Position numbers and translations under genes: made by a program. Below the pieces are notes generated by a model. It saw only the letters and a program-made list of their open reading frames with translations, was not told the DNA's origin and ran no database searches. 64,000 nucleotides of DNA, from the NCBI GenBank assembly GCA_038373865.1, contig JAXGGA010001060.1, positions 1 to 64,000 on the forward strand, read 5' to 3'. The DNA is from Uloborus plumipes (taxonomy: Eukaryota > Arthropoda > Arachnida > Araneae > Uloboridae). Shown here one piece after another: positions 34,731 to 47,973 of this stretch. Within the stretch, counting starts at the first letter, position 1. Each line of letters starts with the position of its first letter.

Positions 34731-35660
34731 AATACGCTGCATAATAGGGTATTAGAAAGATAAAAAATAATGGTACACAAGGCGGTTTATGAAGTGATAT
34801 TTCCGAGTTCTTACAAATTAAGGCGTTGAAACTTTAAAAGTAAGCGTGATAATTTCTAACCTTCCTTATATTTCTAAAATTGAAGGATTAACTCTACGAT
34901 ATGTACTCCCAACAGTAATACACATGCTAGTATATGCACTTTAATACTAAATAGAATTTTTACAAATAAAAGTTAATGTGGTGAATTCCTTTTCACGTTT
35001 CGCAAAAACTTAAAGTTTTACCATATCTTGAAATTGAAAACTTCAACTTAATAATTTGGCTCGAAAAAAAAAAAAAAAGCTTAGCAACTAAATTGCTATT
35101 TCACGTTGTTGTTTAAGCAATTAGTTTATAATCATTAACGCATTTGATGCAATTGAAATATTCTAACTAGTTTTATCAATGAAATCTGTTTTACGTAAAT
35201 CGAAAAAAAAATCCAACTAAGAAAATAGAAAGTAACTCACTTTCAGTTACTTTAAATTTAGCAAAGTAACGTATACCTTGCAAATTCTTTAAAATATTTT
35301 CCTCAAGATTGCATTTCTACCATAGAAAACTCAAGGAAACCAGCATTTGAAGGTTCCATTAAATTTTTCCGCGTGACTTAATGCAAAAGATGTTTTATCG
35401 TTATCCCTTCTTATTTTGAAATAAATTGGGTTATATGAAGCACGCACTGAAATATATGCTTGTTTAATAAAATAAAAAAAATATATACCATTACATTCCA
35501 TTTTAGTCAAAGATTCCACTGTTTGACGTCTTAAAAGTCCGCCTTATTATTTCTCCTCTACTTTTTATGCCGGTGCTTTTTTCAACTAAGAACAACACTT
35601 TACTTGTATTTTGAAAGTAAGGAAACATTTGTTTCACATAGGAATTGTGGAAGCTTGATG
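34731..35660. other. AT-rich non-coding DNA
   Basis: A 14-nt A run near 35066-35079 and short frames only; no gene recognised. Confidence 0.5.
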
Positions 35661-35670
35661 ACTGATAATA

Positions 35671-35837
35671 TGCTGCTGTCGTGTCACGTCGTCATGAGTT
35701 TTATTAATAAGTACTATTAAATGGGGTGTCATTGCCTTTAGAGGCTAAACTTGCGGCACTTGAGGCACCGGCGGGAATTGAACCCACGACTTCTTACTCT
35801 CGAGATGATGCTTCTACCTCTGAGACACCGAGGTCCC
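35671..35837 (-). mobile_element. tRNA-derived SINE, 167 bp, with 10-bp target duplication
   Basis: Read on the minus strand, the head holds an RNA polymerase III A box (TGTCTCAGAGGTAGAAGC) and, at proper spacing, a B box (GGGTTCAATTCC). The TPsiC-like stem GTGGG/CCCGC can pair. The acceptor ends do not pair properly, so this is not a working tRNA gene. A tail without poly(A) follows (CATGACGACGTGACACGACA, then GCAGCA). Perfect direct repeats ACTGATAATA flank it at 35661-35670 and 35838-35847, as expected after LINE-driven retroposition. Confidence 0.85.
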
Positions 35838-35847
35838 ACTGATAATA

Positions 35848-38760
35848 GGTAAAGCTTGGAAAAACATCTCAAGATATTTCAAAAAATCAATGCTAAATTT
35901 CACTCTAGCTGTAGCATTTCTCATATTCAGCAATGTTCCAAAAATAAATTATTTCTAACTACGAATAATGTTCACCAAAATAAAGAAATGATTTTTTTTA
36001 GTGTACGTATTTAAAACAAAAATGAATCAAACTATGTGCCAGTGTGTACCAGAGAGAGAGAAAACAGCGGCGTCCAGTTGTAAAATTAAAATTTATACTT
36101 CAATAACTTTAAACTTTTTACAATTCAATTTCATTTTATCAGAAACAATTTGTGCTTTAGAAATTAGAAGAGTCCTTGCGGTGAGGCTTTAAGAGGCGAA
36201 AGAAAACATTTGCTCACTGGAGAGGCTATTCAATTCTCTTTGTGCCCAACCTAATGCGTTCATTGTCAATCAGATCAAAGGTTTTTCCCTCCCAAGAGAA
36301 TACCAATTCGAACTATTCTTTGGATAAAAGTAGGGACATCCGCTGGATGACCCTCCGTTAGAAAGGAATACCGGAAAAAAGCTTTTGCTTCCGACATTCT
36401 TTTCTCAGGGCCCTTGGAAAAGTTCTAATTTCTTGGTTCCACTGGTTTAGATTGGTTTTTGATAAATAATTCTTGCTGGATATTAGCTACGAATTTTTGC
36501 AGTATGCCGGTAATTCAAGCGTTTTAATGCAACTTAAGTATTATTAATATGTTCTGATAGGAGATGTGTTTTAGGTTGCTTGTATGTTGCACGCAAGTTA
36601 AGAATGCCATATTTTTATATTTAGTTTTGTGATTGAGAGTACATTTTCATTTAAATAAACACCTCTTTTGGTTGACTTATAAAAGAAAAAAAAAGATAAA
36701 AAAAATAGTTTTGTGTTTTTTTTTCTCTCTCACTTGATCGAGAGGGGAGAGAGAAATAAAATGATGCAAGCAAAAATACTCAAAATAATGATAATAATAA
36801 TGATGATATACAATACAATATAGTCATATCATTTTTATTAGTTGAAAAAAATGAAATTCATAGCTTTGTATTTAGATCCTTCTTTCCTTTATAGAAGTTT
36901 CAAGTTTTTTTTATTATTCTTCTTCTTATTATTGTTATTGCGAACAGAAATATATCGGCTAATGGTAGTTTTGCATAAAAAATTTTACTGTCTAAGTTCC
37001 GAAATTAAAAAAAAAAAAAGAAAAAAAACGAAGGTTTTTTTCATGATAATGATGTCAAAACAACTTATTTTTAATTGAAAAATACTATTGTTGCTAATTG
37101 TCAATCGGAACACTGGTCTTAAACATCATTTTTCTTCATAGGTATACTATGATTGCACTGCAGTTTGTTTATTTATTCAATTATAAAAAAAATATAGCAT
37201 GTTACACAAAAAACCTCAACAACATAAATGTCATATTCATATAAAGTTTTATATAAGATAATACTTCTAATCTTGCTTCTATAGCACTTTCAAAATGGAA
37301 ATATTTAAGAAATAATATATTTCACTGATTAGTCATTGTATCTGCCTTCAGCTCGGTTACTATCAGTTCCAGAATAATAAGTTCAAATAAGAACGAAGCT
37401 ATCGTCTCTGAATGAAATAACTGGACTGTCAGTATATTTTATCTATTAATTATAAGTTCTTTTATCTTGTAGTTAATTTATTAAAAACCGAATAAGTCGT
37501 TATGGTGGAGTAAATCGTCATACGGTAAACCGTTTCTACCTTATGTCACACCCATAGTATGTAAATGCAATTTTAAACAGCTATATCAATATTTCCAAAC
37601 CATTGTGTCCTTGCTAAAATTGAAGTAAATTGTATGCAAAATATCATCTGAAAATTTATTTTGCAGCTTCTTGTAGACTTTTTTCTTAATTGAACTCCTA
37701 AAACAATAAATGAGAGCTTATGCTCGTTTGTTTATTTAATAAAGCAAAGTAATTGATTAAACTATATTTTTGTCTACGGATGATCTTTATTAATATGGCT
37801 TGTGAGTGATTTTAGTTTAAAACTTGCTACGCTGAATTCGTCAGCAGTTGTAATATACATGCATTTAAAAAGACAGTAATAATCGAATAAAGTACCCTAA
37901 CTTAAACTGTTCGTAATAAATTACTTAACTAATTAAAATTCCTATCAATTGGTATAAATTACTTATTTAAATACTTCAATTTCGAGTGAAATGTTTAGAA
38001 GTTTTATTATCTCTTAAAATGTAGTTGGTACTAGACGATGATTGTTTTTTCCTGCCTTTATGCCCAAAATTAAGATTTAAACTTGGTATCTTAGATGCGA
38101 AGTTAATATTTATGAGTACAAGGCTAACATAAATAATTTATGCTTTAATTCATAATTACTTCTCAGTAGATTATGTGAATCAATTATAGTTAAATTTAAA
38201 CGTTAAAGTTTTCGTGAGAGAAAATATTAAATATATTTCTAAAAGGAGTAAAAGGAAAGACAAATACATATCCTTGTAGAAAAGATGAATTGCCTTTCCG
38301 ACAAACTTATGCTTGACAGATGATGATATTCTTTTGCTACAATTTACCGTGACTGTAGTTTCGTTCTGAAGCACACATGTCTTTTGGAATGATTGATTTC
38401 CGAATATATGTGTAGCTGCGGAAATGTGCTTAATGGTGAATCTGAAGGAGTTTCCTTTAAGAAAAATGGCATTAAACGGATTTTTAGAGCTTGACCGCAC
38501 TTTTTTGTTGTGCGGCATGATATTTCAAGAGCTTTAAACGATCTTTCGGGTACAAATGGTACGAAATGCGCTCATATAAATAGTCCTCTTGCGTTAAATG
38601 TTTTAAATATTAAAGCTTTGTAAAGTGGTTAAGTGAATGTATCGACAATTTTCTTTGAAAGAATTATGCAATTTTAAGTGAAATACAAAACATTGTCACC
38701 AACAATATTTTTTGCCACATTCTTATATGATGTTGTAATGTTTCAAACTAAATTGACACA
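35848..38760. other. AT-rich non-coding DNA
   Basis: Contains A-rich tracts near 36690 and 37008-37028 and an ATAATGATAATAATA tract near 36784. The 112-codon minus frame at 38180-38518 has a hydrophobic patch but no recognised motif. The patch at 36200-36440 is less AT-rich yet gives no identifiable protein. Confidence 0.5.
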
Positions 38761-38764
38761 AGTG

Positions 38765-39560
38765 GGTGATTCTCCAAAATCCTAACAATCTCATGACTCC
38801 GAAAGATAACACACAAATTATTTTACCTTGAAAGTATTTTTTTTTATTTGTCAAAAATACTTTTTCCAATGTTATCCTATTAAAATTAAACCAATCCTTA
38901 ATTTAGTTTTTCCCATACATTTTTTGAATGACCCAAAAGTCAATCTTTTTGCGCGTCTCGACCTGTTTCTCAAATGTGCTTAAATTGGTGAACATTTTTA
39001 CATGAATCTTTCACAAGTTTAATTTTAATACTGAGTTGTGCACATTTAAGAGTGTAAGATAGTATTATTTTAGTTCATTTTACAAATTAAATAAACAAGG
39101 CACATCATTTTAAAGTTTGTCCCAAGTTTGCATGTCAGTGTCCTGGTTTAGAAATAAATTTTATTATTAAAGGCAAAACGAATTACTTTTGAATCTGCAG
39201 TACTACAGCAATGTTTATTCTCATTACTTCTTTGGATTCCTTAAGTATTTTGTTAAAATGGTGTGCCTGCTGTTCTCATTGCGATTTTGAAGTTCAAAAT
39301 TGAGCTGTGTAGCATTTTTTGAGTCAGTATTCGGGACACCATTTCTGTTTCAAATAAAATAAAAATAACAATTCTGCCTGTACTCTGTAATTGAGATAAG
39401 ATGTTAGAAGAGAAAAATAACATTCTTTACTTTAAATACATTTCTTAAGTCTAGCCAGCAATCCTTCAATGATAAAAATGTCAGTATCCTGGCACGAAAT
39501 ATGTTAATATCCTGGCGCAAAAAAAAAAAAAAAAAATGCCGTTCTCCTGGCATTGTTTTT
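38765..39560. repeat. cluster of GTCAGTATCCTGGC-like motifs
   Basis: The motif occurs near 39135 (GTCAGTGTCCTGG), 39323 (GTCAGTATTCGGGA), 39480 (GTCAGTATCCTGGCA), 39503 (GTTAATATCCTGGCG) and 39541 (GTTCTCCTGGCA), all on the plus strand. The region begins near GTGGGTGATTCTCCAAAATC. Motif-dense AT-rich segments like this elsewhere in the window belong to inverted-repeat transposons, but no clear ends were found here. Confidence 0.35.
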
Positions 39561-39997
39561 AAATCACTGGTAATACATCCAATAAAATAGAAGGATTATT
39601 TCCAAAACGTTAGTTTGAAAACAAATATTATGATAAAAACAGCTCAAATTGGCAGATGATAAATAAAAAAATGCAATCAAAAGAACAGTTCTGTTATTTT
39701 TAGTTAACTTAGTTGTTGTTGTTCACAAGAATCTTTTAAGCAGATCTGCCGGTTATACAATTTTAAATTTTAACGTTACTTGAATAGGTCAGTGAATTTA
39801 CTGTACATTTCTGACGGCAGAAAAATTTCGAAAACAGCTTTCTAAAAATAAATAAGCCGAGAAATAAGCGCGATTTTTTAAAGTTATTGTAAAAATAGTT
39901 CACAGATAATGAGGAGGTGTTTTTTCTTTTTGGTATAAATATAATCACAGTATGTTTGGCTAGCTTAAAGAAATTATACTATAGACTAAAGAAATTA

Positions 39998-40000
<3 letters not shown>

Positions 40001-40077
<77 letters not shown>
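40001..40077. repeat. (TA)n microsatellite
   Basis: About 38 uninterrupted TA units. Just before it, the phrase AAAGAAATTATACTATA occurs twice in tandem (39967-40003). Likely length-polymorphic. Confidence 0.97.
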
Positions 40078-40079
<2 letters not shown>

Positions 40080-43000
40080 TTTAATACATACCTAACTAAT
40101 TCAGAGTGAAAGTTATTCTTCGTGAACAATATGGAACAATCTATGTAAGAGAACTGGGATTCAAGGAAATGCCCCCGCTTTTAGGGGTGTCCGTTAAGAT
40201 AGGCTTTTAATGGATTTTATTTTGTCAAGCAATAAAAATACTTTTTTATTCAGGTAATTTCTTTACTACTTTTGAAAAAGCTTTGACAACCAGATGAGTT
40301 AAACTTTTATAGCAATTGGTCATTTTATGTTTCTGTGGTGACAACTTCTTTGATTTAACAAGCACTTTATGTAATTTTGTCTGTGTTTTCTGAAACCGTA
40401 CCACCTGAAACCGTATTTTATTCCTAAGTTCTAAAGGTAGTTTTTGCAAACTGTTATATAACCATTCAAGGAAATGTATGTCGATATCTAAGGTTTTTTT
40501 TTTATTAAATTAAGAATTATTTATTTTGAAAGTTAGTTCTAAGGTAGATAATGGGGCACATGTAAGCACAACATCTAAGAGCGAATGTGAACAATGTATG
40601 CATTATCTTTTTAATATTTATATTAGTTCTGGACGTTAAAAGGTCTAAAAATATTAAAGTATGTATAATTACTGTTTCTTTACAGTTTGTTTGTAAAGTT
40701 TTTTATAATTTTAATATCATTATCATTATTATTACTATTAAATAGTTATGTATTTATTTTTAATTATTTTTGTTACTAAATAGTTGCTGCGTGTTAGCGT
40801 GTTATATAATTTTACAGAACACTTCAGTGTTATACAACTTTCAGGTAATTAGGAAAAAACTTAAACTGCTTTTTTTAACTAAAAACTGAAACTTAAAATA
40901 AATTATAAGTACGTCATTACCATACTCTGCATTGAGCTTTAAAGCAATATACAATAAGAATAATCTTTAAATGCTAAAATATTAATTGTACTATCTAGTC
41001 TCTTTATTTTGTCTCTCCTAGGAATAGACATGTTACAACGTTTTTTTTTTTTTTTTTTGGAAAATATTTCACTTTATGACACAAAGGTTGCAATTTAAAT
41101 TCACACTAAATAGGTTACAATACACTCTATACAATAGCTATTTTCACGTATGTTTCAGATGAGAGGCTCAATTGATTAAAGAGCCCCAAGCTTACTGAGT
41201 AATTGACAATATATTGTTTTCTAAATAAATAAATGGGAATTAAAGTTAACACTTGATCCTCATTACCCTATCTTACTAAAAAATGTGTTTATCTACATTA
41301 AGTTAAGCCTTGTGAATATGCACGTAGCACCTCGTAAATGGGACGCAATTCATTATAATTATACTAGTTATGTGTAGTTATTAGTTTGAAGAACAATAAA
41401 GAACGCTTTGTTTTTTTCCCTTTAGTTCTCTGAAATTGAAGTAAGTTGTCTCCTCACTTCGGAGTAAAAATAGAGCGGAAAAAAATCAAAAGTGTATGTT
41501 GTTCTCAAGTAAAAAAAGAGGTTTTAAGATTTTAACGTATAAGGTGCTCTAGAAACAATTCCTAAATGAATACAAGTGAAATTTAAGTTTGCCTACTTTG
41601 CCGAATGACCAAAGATTTGGCCGGTATCCAAATCTCTGACATTTTCCTCAGTAGAAACAGTTATCTTTGTTTTGGAAATGAATGAAACTTTTTGTCCGAT
41701 TCTAATAGCTTAATTGGATACTGTATATGGAATTTTTTTACAACTTTTGTTATCTCAACTTTATACAAACACAGCGGAGAGAAATTTCTGTTAGTCATTT
41801 ATTTTTATATTAAAGTTAGATAGTGAAAATATAAATATATCTATTAAAACATAAGCGATTTCCAATGTTTTGTGTCTGGATGTCACTAATAAGAAAATAT
41901 GAGTGAAGAAAACTAACGTGATACATATTTTCCCCCTTGAACTATTTCTACTGCCCTTCGATACAGAAGAAGGTCTCCATATTTTAGTTTTAAAAGTCAA
42001 ATTTTGTGTACGAATATTTTAATTGTTAATTTAGAATGAATACTATATATTTGGCAAAATTTCAATTTTGGCAAGTAAAACCTTTTGTTGAACATATTTT
42101 TGAAGAATTATAAAATTTACATTCATTTCGATTTCTTCTTTTGTCAGTTTCATCTAAAAAAGGAGTCTACTTGCATTTCATCCATCAACGTGAAATTGTT
42201 TTATTAAAGTTTTTACTTTCTTTTTCATAATATATATTGACACAACAGAATTCTTTTGCATTTTAAAGATTAAATTTTTACTTATCAGTTTATTCAAACT
42301 TCAAAATTACGAAATTCTTCCTTTTTTTAATAAACCTGAAGCTTTAAAGCTACAAAAACAGTACATTACTCTAATCAAAGTACTGGTTAATATACGCTTA
42401 AACAATAGAAAACATGAAGCAAAGACTGAAGTATTATTACCATTAAAATATTTTAAATAAATAAAATGGGATCAAATATCCGATAAAATACTTTCTTCTT
42501 CTCTTTCAAAGAATACTATTTCAATTTGAGCATTATTGAAAGAAAACATAGTCTTTTGATATTACATACTTAAAACACGCTTGATTTACCTTTTAAAAAA
42601 ATAAATATGATTTATCATTAAATTTTTCCGCCCACTGATTTAGATTTTTACCATGAGTTTTTCTTGAAGATGCTTTGCTTTTTCATAATACTCCTTTTTT
42701 CCTCGTCCTTCACTTTTTTGGAGAGCATTTTTCTCACTGATCAATCATTTTTCTTTTTTGATTTTGCAATGTCAAAAAGCAAGAATGTTTTGAGATCCGG
42801 TAATTTTCAACGTCATTTTTTTTTCAAGTTTTATTCTTTACTTTTATTTTAATGTAATGCAGAAAGAATAAACTTATAAAAAATAATTAATACAAAGCAA
42901 AAGTGAATCGATTAATATTTTGTACCATTCCCATGTGCGGTCGCTCGTTGGTATTAATATTTAATAATTTACTAATAATATGTACTAATTTCACATTAGC

Positions 43001-43955
43001 TACCAGTTTTTTTCGGCTCTCTTTGCTCTATAAGAGGATTTTTGCCTCCAACTCGTTTACTTTCGTATTCCATGTTGATAAGGACATAATAAGCCCGAAA
43101 CCGCGGTCCATGGATCGAAATGAACAATTTGGCGGTGTATTGCACGATTAATATGTATTTGTATAAATACGATTAATTTTATTTTCTTGCTCCACAATAA
43201 TTAGTGAATAAAAATGATCATTTTTTATTTTTATTTACATTTATGCAAAATATATGTGATGCATATATGTTTCATGCATTATATGTATGATTATGCAAAA
43301 ATATTGCCCGTACCACAAGTTGAATCAACATGAAAGTATGAAAAATACTTCGGAGGTTTATTTTCTTCTGAAGAAATATCGAATGTTTTGTGTCTGGTTT
43401 CGTTTGTTTGTGTTTTAGGTAATTAACACAAAAGCACTGCTACACTAGACTGTCAATGGCTGTCCGCAACTCATTGATAGTAGTTAGATTTGCGCTGTAA
43501 ACATTTTTCTTGTCATGTAAAAGGAAAAAAAGAACATCAAGATAAATTTTAAAGTTCCTAAGGGCTGTATGGGCTATATGATATACCTATATAAGCTGAT
43601 TGGTGCCCCTCACAAAATGAAACTTTCTGCTAATGATCGTCATAATTAAGAGTTTGCAAACATCTAGTGATTATAAATCTAGCGGCCACGTTTCAAATGC
43701 GACAAATGCTCAACTGTTTCGTGGGCAGCATGCCGAACGAATTCTTTAAAAGATCGAAGGAGCAATTTTTTAATAGTTTTTTTTTCTTTTGGGAGGTTGT
43801 GAATATCGTAGATATCCGAAACGATTCTCATTTTAATTTTTAATTACAAAGAAATGATCTGGGTTTCAATTTCTACATGAAACGTCTTTGATCCTTCTCA
43901 AAATTCCCTGAATCGCTTGTAATTGAACGGGAATTTTACTTACCCACGCCAGTTT
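40078..43955. other. AT-rich non-coding DNA
   Basis: No gene supported. A T run near 41041-41058 and several Phe/Leu-rich frames (for example 42664-42852 and 42903-43151) are low-complexity translations. GGAAATGCCCCCGCTTTTAG followed by GGGTGTCCGTTAAG near 40166-40197 resembles parts of the ends of the unit at 15408-17726 and may be a degraded fragment of it. Confidence 0.5.
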
Positions 43956-44033
43956 GGGATTTCTTAGTCAAAAAAATTGCGTTCATTACCCTTGAAAATC
44001 AAAACGTTTTATGAAATACATGAGCGTCTCGCG
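43956..44033. repeat. fold-back repeat family, single arm (member 3)
   Basis: GGGATTTCTTAGTC, then GCGTTCATTACCCTTGAAAA and ATACATGAGCGTCTCGCG match, in order, the right half of the fold-back repeat at 22391-22555. The partner arm was not clearly found upstream, so this is probably a half copy or one eroded on the left. Confidence 0.5.
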
Positions 44034-44213
44034 CAGAATAAGATGGTGGCGTTTTTGTGGAATGGCCGGTTAGTAGATTTTTTGGAGACTAAAGGTAATA
44101 TGAATTAACTTAAAAAAAAACATGATTTTTGGCTGTCATCTTCAAGCAACACCCTACAGAGTTAATTGAAAAAGCATAAAGCTCTCAGAACCTCGTTTAT
44201 GTTACCACTCGCT

Positions 44214-46025
44214 CAAGGCCGTATCCTAGGGGGGGGGGGGGGCGACGGTCCCCCCCCCCCGAAACCCGAAATGTTTTATAATGTAAAACAGAAAAAAAGT
44301 TTTTTATTTTAAATCTCTAATGACAAACAAAAAAGTTTTCTTTTCTTTTAACTATTAAACGAGTGAAAATTTGAAGAAGTTAAAAATAAAAAAAAAAAAA
44401 AAAACGACAATTCAAATTCTCATTAGCTGCAAAACATACTTGAAAATAAGACTATCATTCGCACTTCCAGCTCTCTTTCTCAAATCAATTCAGGCTCAAG
44501 GCAAGTTACTTGTCAGTTTGATCGGCGGTCCCCCGCTCCCCCATAAAGCTTATAACACTTATACCACTCAGATTTTTACCCCTAATCGCCGGGCCACTAG
44601 TTTCCGACTAGGCTGAGATTGCTTCTCGCCGGCCCTGATTCAATTTAGAGGATACTTTGTTGGTTTCCATTTATAAGCATTTGTAACGCTCGAGGGATTT
44701 TAATAGCTAAACATGTCTTCAATCAGCAAGACCACATAAAAACGGATACGTTCATAGACCCTCTGCTTTGTGGGGGGCTCACCAATGTTAAACAAAAGTT
44801 ACTTAAAAAAATCCATTTACAAATGCTTAAACCTTGAAAACTTTTGTTAAATGTAGCTGTAAACCTTGAATTTTAAACTTTCTGACACAAATAGGGGGGC
44901 ATCAAGTTGCGCGAAACTTAGGTCTTTGATTAAAAAAAATATTCTGGGTCATACAAAAATCACATTCCAGCATTTTTTGTACTGACTATTTCTGACTATA
45001 TGTTAAATACCTTATTCAGTATTTTGGACGTTCCTTTGTAATTGATCCCTTTATTAATATGTTGAGCACGAGAAAAAATATTACCCTACCTGTATTCTTT
45101 TTCGTTTTCTGCAGTACTATAGTGATTGAAAAAGAAATTGTCTTTATAAGTATTTTTTAATATCTATTTTTAATCTTAAACAGATGTGTCTTTCAAAGTT
45201 TTAACAATTTCGTAAGACTGTCCAATCAACTATTAGATAGGAAAGTGCAAATGAAATGCTTTAAAGAATTTTAACTGTTCTAGAGTCTTTGAAAATCATT
45301 AAATACATTTTTGAAACTCCTTTAAAAGTGCTTCAATCCTATTTCTTATCAAATAATTAAACTATGAATTAACTAAATGGCCAGAATGTTACTCTCGTTA
45401 ATTATTTTTTAAATCTCTGAACTATTTCCTTAAATAATGTTATGCGTTTTATACTATTGGCTATTTTATGCTACTAAGGGCTGTGTCTGTAAGCAAGTGA
45501 TAATGTGTTAATCTTTTCTCCTCCTTTGTCCTTCCTCTCTGTCGCCTATGTTAATGCTAATCGTTTGGATTTGTTAAACCAAACATTTTTTTGTGCTTTG
45601 ATTGATCTTAATTTGCAAAAGAATGCAGAAAATGTATGAGATTGCTGTTTGCATACTTTTCAAACATGTTTTTGAAGTCCCAATTGCCCCATTGAAGGCC
45701 TCAAAATGCAGAATTTTGAAACTTTTTTCAAAAATTTACACCCCGGGGGAGAAACCCCCGGACCCCCTAAAATTACGAATATTCTACCCCACTTAAAAAA
45801 GTTCACTGCATATCTCTCGGTTCATATCCCTACCCCCAATAAAGATCAGTTCAAAAAAATAAGAATAAAGAAATAAAAAATAGACACACACCTCAAACAT
45901 CGTGGGGGGGAGGGGGGAGAGAGATCCTCTAGAAATTAGACTCATAACACACACAAAATTGTGTGTGTGTTTGCGCAATATACGAAAAAGGGCCCCTCCC
46001 GAAAATTTTTCTGGATACGGCCTTG
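44214..46025. mobile_element. hAT-like non-autonomous element, 1.8 kb
   Basis: The left end CAAGGCCGTATCCTAGGGGG and the right end, reversed, CAAGGCCGTATCCAGAAAAA share the first 13 bp. The flanks carry 8-bp direct repeats with one mismatch: CACTCGCT (44206-44213) and CACTCGCC (46026-46033), as in hAT transposons. Inside are G- and C-rich blocks (44229-44260, 45739-45767, 45904-45918), a CA/TG palindrome (ACACACACAA AATT GTGTGTGTGT) at 45949-45970, and a hAT-like CGCCGGCCCTG near 44619-44629. No transposase frame was recognised. Confidence 0.7.
44229..44260. repeat. G14/C11 inverted homopolymer tract
   Basis: Fourteen G are followed by an 8-nt spacer and eleven C, allowing a strong hairpin on a single strand and quadruplex formation by the G run. 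It lies just inside the left end of the hAT-like element. Confidence 0.9.
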
Positions 46026-46033
46026 CACTCGCC

Positions 46034-47969
46034 ACTAGTTTAGATTTCAAAAATTACCACAAGTGCAGTTAGAGATTATTTCTCTTTTTTTCATGTTAGC
46101 CAAATATAACTCTTCTTACATAATTTTGAAAGTGTACAAACAAAAGTAATCTTTAATACGTATAAAAAGTGTTTTTCTAAAACGGTGTTTTTAAAATTTC
46201 TAAAATTTTATTAATCATTTAAAAAATACCCAGGCACAACAATCACTTTTGCATGATATTTATTGCAGAAAGACATAAAACCTAAAATGCATTAGAATTG
46301 TAAACTAAAATACATTTTTTTTACTTTACCAACTTTGAGTACTCTCCAATCTATTGCTTTTATTTTTAGATTTTTTTTCTTTTGCTATAACTTATAATAT
46401 ATATTGTTTTTAAATTATAAATGCTAAAGATGCAGGTAAATATATAATAGTACATTTGAATCATAGGGATTTGCTTTTTTTTAGCTAAATGTTTGATTTG
46501 GAAAGGATTTTTTGGGCAGAATCCTTCTACGAAGCCACACATTTCTTCAAGAAATCTCCATTGTGTGACACAATCAAGTGTTTGGAGAAAACAAAGTGGG
46601 GAGCAATAAGATAAGCCTAAAAAATATTTTCTAATATTCTCAGAACCAAACATAGATTGGATATTTATTTCTTTAACTTACTGTTTTCCATTTATTGGAA
46701 ACAATCCAAAATAACGTCTTAAAGAAAAGTGGAAAATGAAGAGTGAGAAAATCTAGGAGAAAAGAAGTACAATACGTGACTTTTCTCCGAAACAAAAAGC
46801 TGTATATATTTCTCCTATACCTTATCCTTTTTATACGTTCGTTCTTATGAAAGGCCTAGCGAGGGATGTATTATTCAAAATTTAAATTGGATAGACTTCA
46901 TGGAATATTTATAAAATGCGTTCGCCATGTTTTAAGCAATTTCAACATCATTTATAATGCTTATATCTTCGGCTTTCTTTCCGTAACACTGTAACATTGT
47001 TTCCTTTAGAGCTGTTTGTACGCTGCATTATCGTTGAGTTTACTTTAAATTTAAATTTAAGAGCAAAGATTTTGGTGGCATATTCAGAGGTATCCTTTAG
47101 ATTTCTGTAGTTTTAAGATTTAAGGATGGTTTTGCTTGTGTTTTATTTTAAAAGATCGGCAAGCTTCTGTGACATAGAATACATATGCGTTTAAAGAAGG
47201 AATGTTTTGCCTTTATAAGTGTAACGAAAAAAAGAAAGACTCTTTACGAAAAAAAAAGAAAAATACTATATGTATACTAATTTATTCTCGCATTCCTCGT
47301 TCCTTTGTTTCCTCATTCTTCTTGGAAAAATAATCATTTTTAATCACGGAGCTGTTTGTTTCAACTTCTAGTAAAATGTACAAACACTAGTATTTTGGGG
47401 TAGAAACGCAATTTTGCTCATTTATAATTTAAGATTTAAGAAAAAAATATTACATTAGTGATATTATAATAATTATTATTTTTAACATAGAATATTTTAA
47501 GAAATTAAAATAATTGCGTTTATCTCTCTATCTCTTTCTGGTAGTTTTTTTTTTCTTTTTGCATCCATGTCACGTTTATGAGAATCATCAGTATGATTTA
47601 GATAACAGTGATCTAAAAACAGTCAGTTATTCGCAAAAATGGAAACTTTTTATCAAGTGTCTAGCGCAAATGAACAAAATGTAAATCATTAAAAGTGTTT
47701 GTATCTGAAAAAAAAAAAAAAATCCTGCAGATGAGTGTTAAGTAAACTATTGTAACGATTTGAAGATTCCATATAAAACAGTGTATGGGCACACTTATCT
47801 GCTCTTTTGCTCCCTATAGACCCTTTTTTTCTGTGTTCCAGAAATTTGCTTTCAAGTACTCTTTCAATGCAAATATAATATTCTAAGTGTATTACATTTT
47901 ATAGTTATGTGTGTTGGTGAAGGAACATTTTTTCTAGCAATCTTTATCTATAATTTTTACTAAAATTGT
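46034..47969. other. AT-rich non-coding DNA
   Basis: The 95-codon minus frame at 46366-46653 contains a Cys/Trp-containing stretch (CVTQWRFLEEMCGFVEGFC) of protein-like composition, but no family, splice signals or start context support it. Otherwise AT-rich with A/T runs. Confidence 0.45.
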
Positions 47970-47973
47970 TTAA

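Noticed and set aside
35725..35837. Possible functional tRNA gene on the minus strand
   Set aside because: A and B boxes are good, but the acceptor stem does not pair and the sequence is flanked by a 10-bp target duplication with a SINE tail, so it is a tRNA-derived SINE.
45946..45972. CA/TG palindrome as a regulatory site
   Set aside because: A simple dinucleotide inverted repeat inside a hAT-like element; no evidence of function.
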